This document shows, one piece after another, positions 5,801-8,130 of a stretch of 8,130 bases of DNA; within the stretch, counting starts at the first letter, position 1; each line of letters begins with the position of its first letter. The notes under the pieces were generated by a model. That model did not search any database. It saw only the letters and a list, made by a program, of their open reading frames with translations, and had not been told where the DNA came from. Location of the stretch: NCBI GenBank assembly GCA_023399635.1, contig JAEWOP010000067.1, positions 1-8,130 of the forward strand, read 5' to 3'. The translations under genes were made by a program, and so were the position numbers. Source of the stretch: Pseudomonadota bacterium. GTDB lineage: Bacteria > Pseudomonadota > Alphaproteobacteria > Rhizobiales > Rhizobiaceae.

Positions 5801-7687
5801 ATGGGTTTTACGGACCACGTTAAGGAAATCGAGCGGGTCGGACAGGGAACCAACACGGGCCGCGACGCCGTTGTCCTGGAGTCATGGCGGCGCTGTCTGG
5901 ACGCCTACCAGCTCGATCCGGCGCAGGCGCGCGAGGCAGTGATCGTTTCGGAAACACGGCTGCGGGAACACCGTCAGCAGGCGGAAGATCTGGTACACAT
6001 CGCCCGCTCCGGCCTGGAGCGGCTCTACCGGCAGGTTGCCGAACAGAATTACGTGTTGCTGTTGTCGGATCGGCTTGGTGTCACCGTTGAATTCCTGGGT
6101 GACCCCTCCTTCAACAACAATCTGCGCAAAGCGGGGCTCTATCTCGGTTCCGAGTGGTCCGAGCCCCGGGCCGGCACCTGCGCGGTGGGCGCCTGCATTG
6201 CCACGGGCGAGGCCCTGACGATCCACCAGACCGACCATTTTGACATCACCCACACACCCCTGTCCTGCACGGCAGCCCCTATCTATGATACGCAAGGATC
6301 ATTGGCGGCCGTTCTCGACATTTCACTCCTCAGTTCGCCAATCCTGAAAGCCAGCCAGAACATGGCGCGTCATCTCGTCTCGTCGACGGTCCGGCGGATC
6401 GAGCTTGCCAATCTCATGGCAAACAGCCGTCACGATCTGGTCCTGCGCTTTGCGGGAGCGCCGGAGTTTCTCGACGTCGATCCGGAAGCGGCGATATCCG
6501 TAGACGGTGCGGGGCGCATCACCGGCATGACCCACGGCGGCGCCCGGCTTCTTGCCGCGTCGCGCGGTCTCGACTGGCGCACGCCCGAGCTTCTGATCGG
6601 CCAGCCCGTTACGGACTTCTTCCATGCGGGGCTCGACGAGTTAGCCTCGCTGACCCGGGCCAGCCTGCCCCAGGAACGGCGGATCGCCGTTCGAGACGGC
6701 TCGCTGCTCTTTGCCCATGCCATAGAACCGCAGCAACGCACAGGCAACGTGCCCTCTGCCCGCACTTCCGGCCGATCGCCGGCGATCAACAGGCTCGGCG
6801 GCAATGTTCCGGCGATCGACGACCTCAGGCGCAAGGTCATCAAACTTGCACCCAGCAGACTGCCGATATTGCTGCAGGGAGAGACCGGGACGGGCAAGGA
6901 ATATCTCGCCCGCATCATTCATGAGATGAGCGGGCTTTCTGGCCGCTTCGTGGCAGTCAATTGCGCCGCCATTCCGGAGCAGCTGATCGAGAGCGAACTT
7001 TTCGGTTACGTCCCGGGGGCTTTTACCGGGGCGCTGGCCAAGGGGAAAAAGGGGTTGATCGAGGAGGCCGAGGGCGGAACGCTGTTCCTCGACGAGATCG
7101 GCGACATGTCCTATGCCGCCCAGAGCCGGTTGCTCAGGGTTCTCGCCGAGGGCGAGGTGCTTCCCGTCGGCGGCTCGGTCGCTCGCAAGGTGGGTTTCCG
7201 TGTCGTCTCCGCTTCGCATCGATCGCTGGCCAACATGGTCGCGGCAGGCGGGTTCCGCGAAGACCTCTATTATCGGCTCAACGCCGCCGTCCTGTCGTTA
7301 CAGCCGCTCCATGAACGCGAGGATCTGCCGTGGCTCCTCGAGCAGCTGCTCCATAAACACAATACGAAGGACGGCCGCCTGACGTTGTCGGGCGCAGCGA
7401 GGCTGCTGCTTCTCAACCATCGCTGGCCAGGCAATATCCGCGAACTCGACAATGCCATCGCTTTTGCCGCAGCACTGTGCGACGATGGTGTGATCGAGAT
7501 CACGGACCTGCCGGATCATTTGTCGCAGCCTGCCAGCGTGCGCGTCGGCGAAAGCGTCGAAGCAGACCTGCGTGCCGTCCTCACGAGTTGCAAGGGCAAC
7601 GTCTCCGAAGCCGCCCGCCGTCTTGGTATCGATCGCACAACGCTCCATCGCCGGATGAGACGGTTCGGTATAGAGCGTCCGCACTGA
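5801..7687 (+). CDS. acoR: AcoR-like sigma-54-dependent transcriptional activator (GAF, AAA+, Fis-type HTH)
   Basis: The protein has 628 residues from the ATG at 5801; a TTG directly before it (5798) is an alternative start. GAGGG at 5786-5790 is the nearest ribosome-binding site. The N-terminal half follows the AcoR plan: a leading ESWRRC segment (about 28-33), a GAF sensor (about 65-200) containing SEWSEPRAGTCAVGACI and LSCTAAPIYD, then a PAS-like stretch (about 225-310). The AAA+ domain (about 335-560) is intact: Walker A GETGTGKE (360-367), the sigma-54 contact loop GAFTGA (406-411), Walker B TLFLDEIGD (427-435), arginine-finger segment FREDLYYRL (485-493) and sensor II WPGNIREL (542-549). 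A Fis-type helix-turn-helix closes the protein (about 598-622, NVSEAARRLGIDRTTLHRRM). It has no receiver domain, so it should respond directly to a small ligand. The family is known to sense acetoin and related compounds. The next gene encodes a butanediol-dehydrogenase-like enzyme behind a sigma-54 promoter, which supports that role here. The canonical GTNAIGTAL-like motif reads GTCAVGACI. Confidence 0.92.
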   Translation: MGFTDHVKEIERVGQGTNTGRDAVVLESWRRCLDAYQLDPAQAREAVIVSETRLREHRQQAEDLVHIARSGLERLYRQVAEQNYVLLLSDRLGVTVEFLGDPSFNNNLRKAGLYLGSEWSEPRAGTCAVGACIATGEALTIHQTDHFDITHTPLSCTAAPIYDTQGSLAAVLDISLLSSPILKASQNMARHLVSSTVRRIELANLMANSRHDLVLRFAGAPEFLDVDPEAAISVDGAGRITGMTHGGARLLAASRGLDWRTPELLIGQPVTDFFHAGLDELASLTRASLPQERRIAVRDGSLLFAHAIEPQQRTGNVPSARTSGRSPAINRLGGNVPAIDDLRRKVIKLAPSRLPILLQGETGTGKEYLARIIHEMSGLSGRFVAVNCAAIPEQLIESELFGYVPGAFTGALAKGKKGLIEEAEGGTLFLDEIGDMSYAAQSRLLRVLAEGEVLPVGGSVARKVGFRVVSASHRSLANMVAAGGFREDLYYRLNAAVLSLQPLHEREDLPWLLEQLLHKHNTKDGRLTLSGAARLLLLNHRWPGNIRELDNAIAFAAALCDDGVIEITDLPDHLSQPASVRVGESVEADLRAVLTSCKGNVSEAARRLGIDRTTLHRRMRRFGIERPH

Positions 7688-7716
7688 GCCATTCATTGCG
7701 GCATCCGCCACACCTG

Positions 7717-7738
7717 TTGCGCCACAGCTGTGGCGCAA
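7717..7738. promoter_or_regulatory. Candidate upstream activator site, perfect 22-bp palindrome
   Basis: Half-site TTGCGCCACAG is followed immediately by its exact reverse complement CTGTGGCGCAA. The centre (7727/7728) lies about 96 bp before the predicted sigma-54 start site, the usual place for an enhancer-binding protein to bind. CGCCACACCTG at 7706-7716 repeats CGCCACAGCTG at 7720-7730 with one mismatch, hinting at a second, weaker half-site. It could also form a hairpin at the end of the activator gene, but no T-run follows, so a terminator is less likely. Confidence 0.7.
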
Positions 7739-7797
7739 TCGTCATCACCCTCCTTGAAAACGCTGTGATTTCCAGCCCTCTCGACGGTCGGCTCGGC

Positions 7798-7813
7798 TGG
7801 CACGGCGGTTGCT
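7798..7813 (+). promoter_or_regulatory. Sigma-54 (-24/-12) promoter TGGCACGGCGGTTGCT
   Basis: This matches the sigma-54 consensus TGGCACR-N4-TTGCW at every defined position, with GG at 7799-7800, GC at 7811-7812 and the required 10-bp gap. Transcription should start near 7824, leaving a leader of about 28 nt before the dehydrogenase ATG. It lies between a sigma-54 activator gene and the enzyme gene it probably controls. Confidence 0.9.
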
Positions 7814-7840
7814 CCTCCTGATGGCATGAAAAGCAGCCTT

Positions 7841-7847
7841 AAGGAGG
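7841..7847 (+). promoter_or_regulatory. Strong ribosome-binding site AAGGAGG of the dehydrogenase gene
   Basis: A full AAGGAGG sits 4 nt before the ATG at 7852, the strongest such site in the window. It suggests high expression once the sigma-54 promoter is switched on. Confidence 0.85.
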
Positions 7848-7851
7848 AAAC

Positions 7852-8130
7852 ATGCGCGCCCTCAGATTTCACGCCGCAAAGGACTTGCGGCTCGAGGACA
7901 TCCCCGAGCCGAGACAGGCGGGACCGGGCCAGGTCATCGTCCGCAACCGCTTCGTCGGAATTTGCGGAACGGATCTTCACGAATACAGCTATGGCCCGAT
8001 CTTCATCCCGACCGAGCCGCATCCGTTTACCGGCGCCCACGGCCCGCAGGTCCTCGGCCACGAGTTCGGCGGCGTTGTCGAAGCCATCGGTGAAGGCGTG
8101 ACCTCGGTCGCCATCGGCGACCGCGTCTCG
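7852..8130 (+). CDS. Zinc-dependent 2,3-butanediol dehydrogenase-like enzyme, 3' end beyond window
   Basis: The first 93 codons of a medium-chain dehydrogenase are present; full-length members have about 350 residues. The visible part is the start of the catalytic domain. It holds the catalytic zinc ligand C38 in GICGTDLHEY (36-45), with D41 and H43, and the GHE motif with H70 and E71 in VLGHEFGGVVEAIGEGV. The segment HEY..GPIFIP (43-53) followed by HPFTG is characteristic of (R,R)-2,3-butanediol dehydrogenases (BdhA/YdjL type), which interconvert 2,3-butanediol and acetoin with NAD(H) in the cytoplasm. L-threonine dehydrogenase and sorbitol dehydrogenase are related alternatives that fit less well. 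It is preceded by a sigma-54 promoter, a 22-bp palindrome and an AcoR-like activator gene, so expression is probably induced by acetoin or butanediol. The NAD-binding domain is not visible, so cofactor choice cannot be read. Confidence 0.88.
   Translation, partial: MRALRFHAAKDLRLEDIPEPRQAGPGQVIVRNRFVGICGTDLHEYSYGPIFIPTEPHPFTGAHGPQVLGHEFGGVVEAIGEGVTSVAIGDRVS

Noticed and set aside
7717..7738. 22-bp palindrome read as a rho-independent terminator of the activator gene
   Set aside because: No T-run follows the stem, there is no loop spacer in the perfect palindrome, and its distance from the sigma-54 promoter fits an activator site better.
7742..7758. IHF-like site between the activator palindrome and the sigma-54 promoter
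   Set aside because: ATCA is present, but the downstream TTR element is at the wrong spacing and flanking bases mismatch, so it cannot be supported by eye.

Overview
The window is about 8.1 kb of moderately GC-rich, densely coded chromosome- or replicon-like DNA. Gene content (a Tat-exported polyamine-type ABC binding protein, a LysR regulator divergent from an opine-dehydrogenase-family gene, a HAMP-GAF-GGDEF protein, and an AcoR-type sigma-54 activator before a butanediol dehydrogenase) suggests an alphaproteobacterium of the Rhizobiales, probably a rhizobium or Agrobacterium relative. That placement is an inference from gene content and codon style; no rRNA or other phylogenetic marker is present.

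Left block (1-3509). On the minus strand lies a LysR-type regulator (1069-2049), followed after 53 nt by an ABC solute-binding protein whose 3' end runs off the left edge (1-1015). Diverging from the regulator on the plus strand is an octopine/nopaline-dehydrogenase-family oxidoreductase (2436-3509). The roughly 386 nt between the two start codons is AT-richer than its surroundings and rich in palindromes. It holds a good sigma-70-type promoter for the LysR gene whose -10 box sits inside a perfect 16-bp T-N11-A palindrome, the layout expected of an autoregulating LysR protein. A coherent reading is one regulon: import of an amine or opine-like solute plus its NAD(P)-dependent conversion, switched by the LysR protein.

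Middle (3510-5800). Directly after the dehydrogenase stop codon, and in the same frame, is an open stretch of 62 codons with coding-like composition but no start codon. It looks like the C-terminal remnant of an unidentified gene. A convergent minus-strand gene (3749-5515) encodes a membrane-bound diguanylate cyclase with an intact GGEEF active site but no RxxD inhibitory site. The 285 nt upstream of it, before the next plus-strand gene, contains two perfect inverted repeats and perhaps another coding remnant, but no clear gene.

Right block (5801-8130). An AcoR-like enhancer-binding protein (GAF, AAA+ with GAFTGA, Fis-type HTH) is followed by an intergenic control region containing a perfect 22-bp palindrome about 96 bp upstream of the predicted start of a consensus-perfect sigma-54 promoter. 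A strong ribosome-binding site then leads into a zinc alcohol dehydrogenase closely resembling (R,R)-2,3-butanediol dehydrogenases, truncated by the right edge. This is a compact, self-consistent acetoin/2,3-butanediol catabolic switch, and it is the best-supported regulatory circuit in the window. I found no tRNA, rRNA, CRISPR array, insertion sequence or phage gene.
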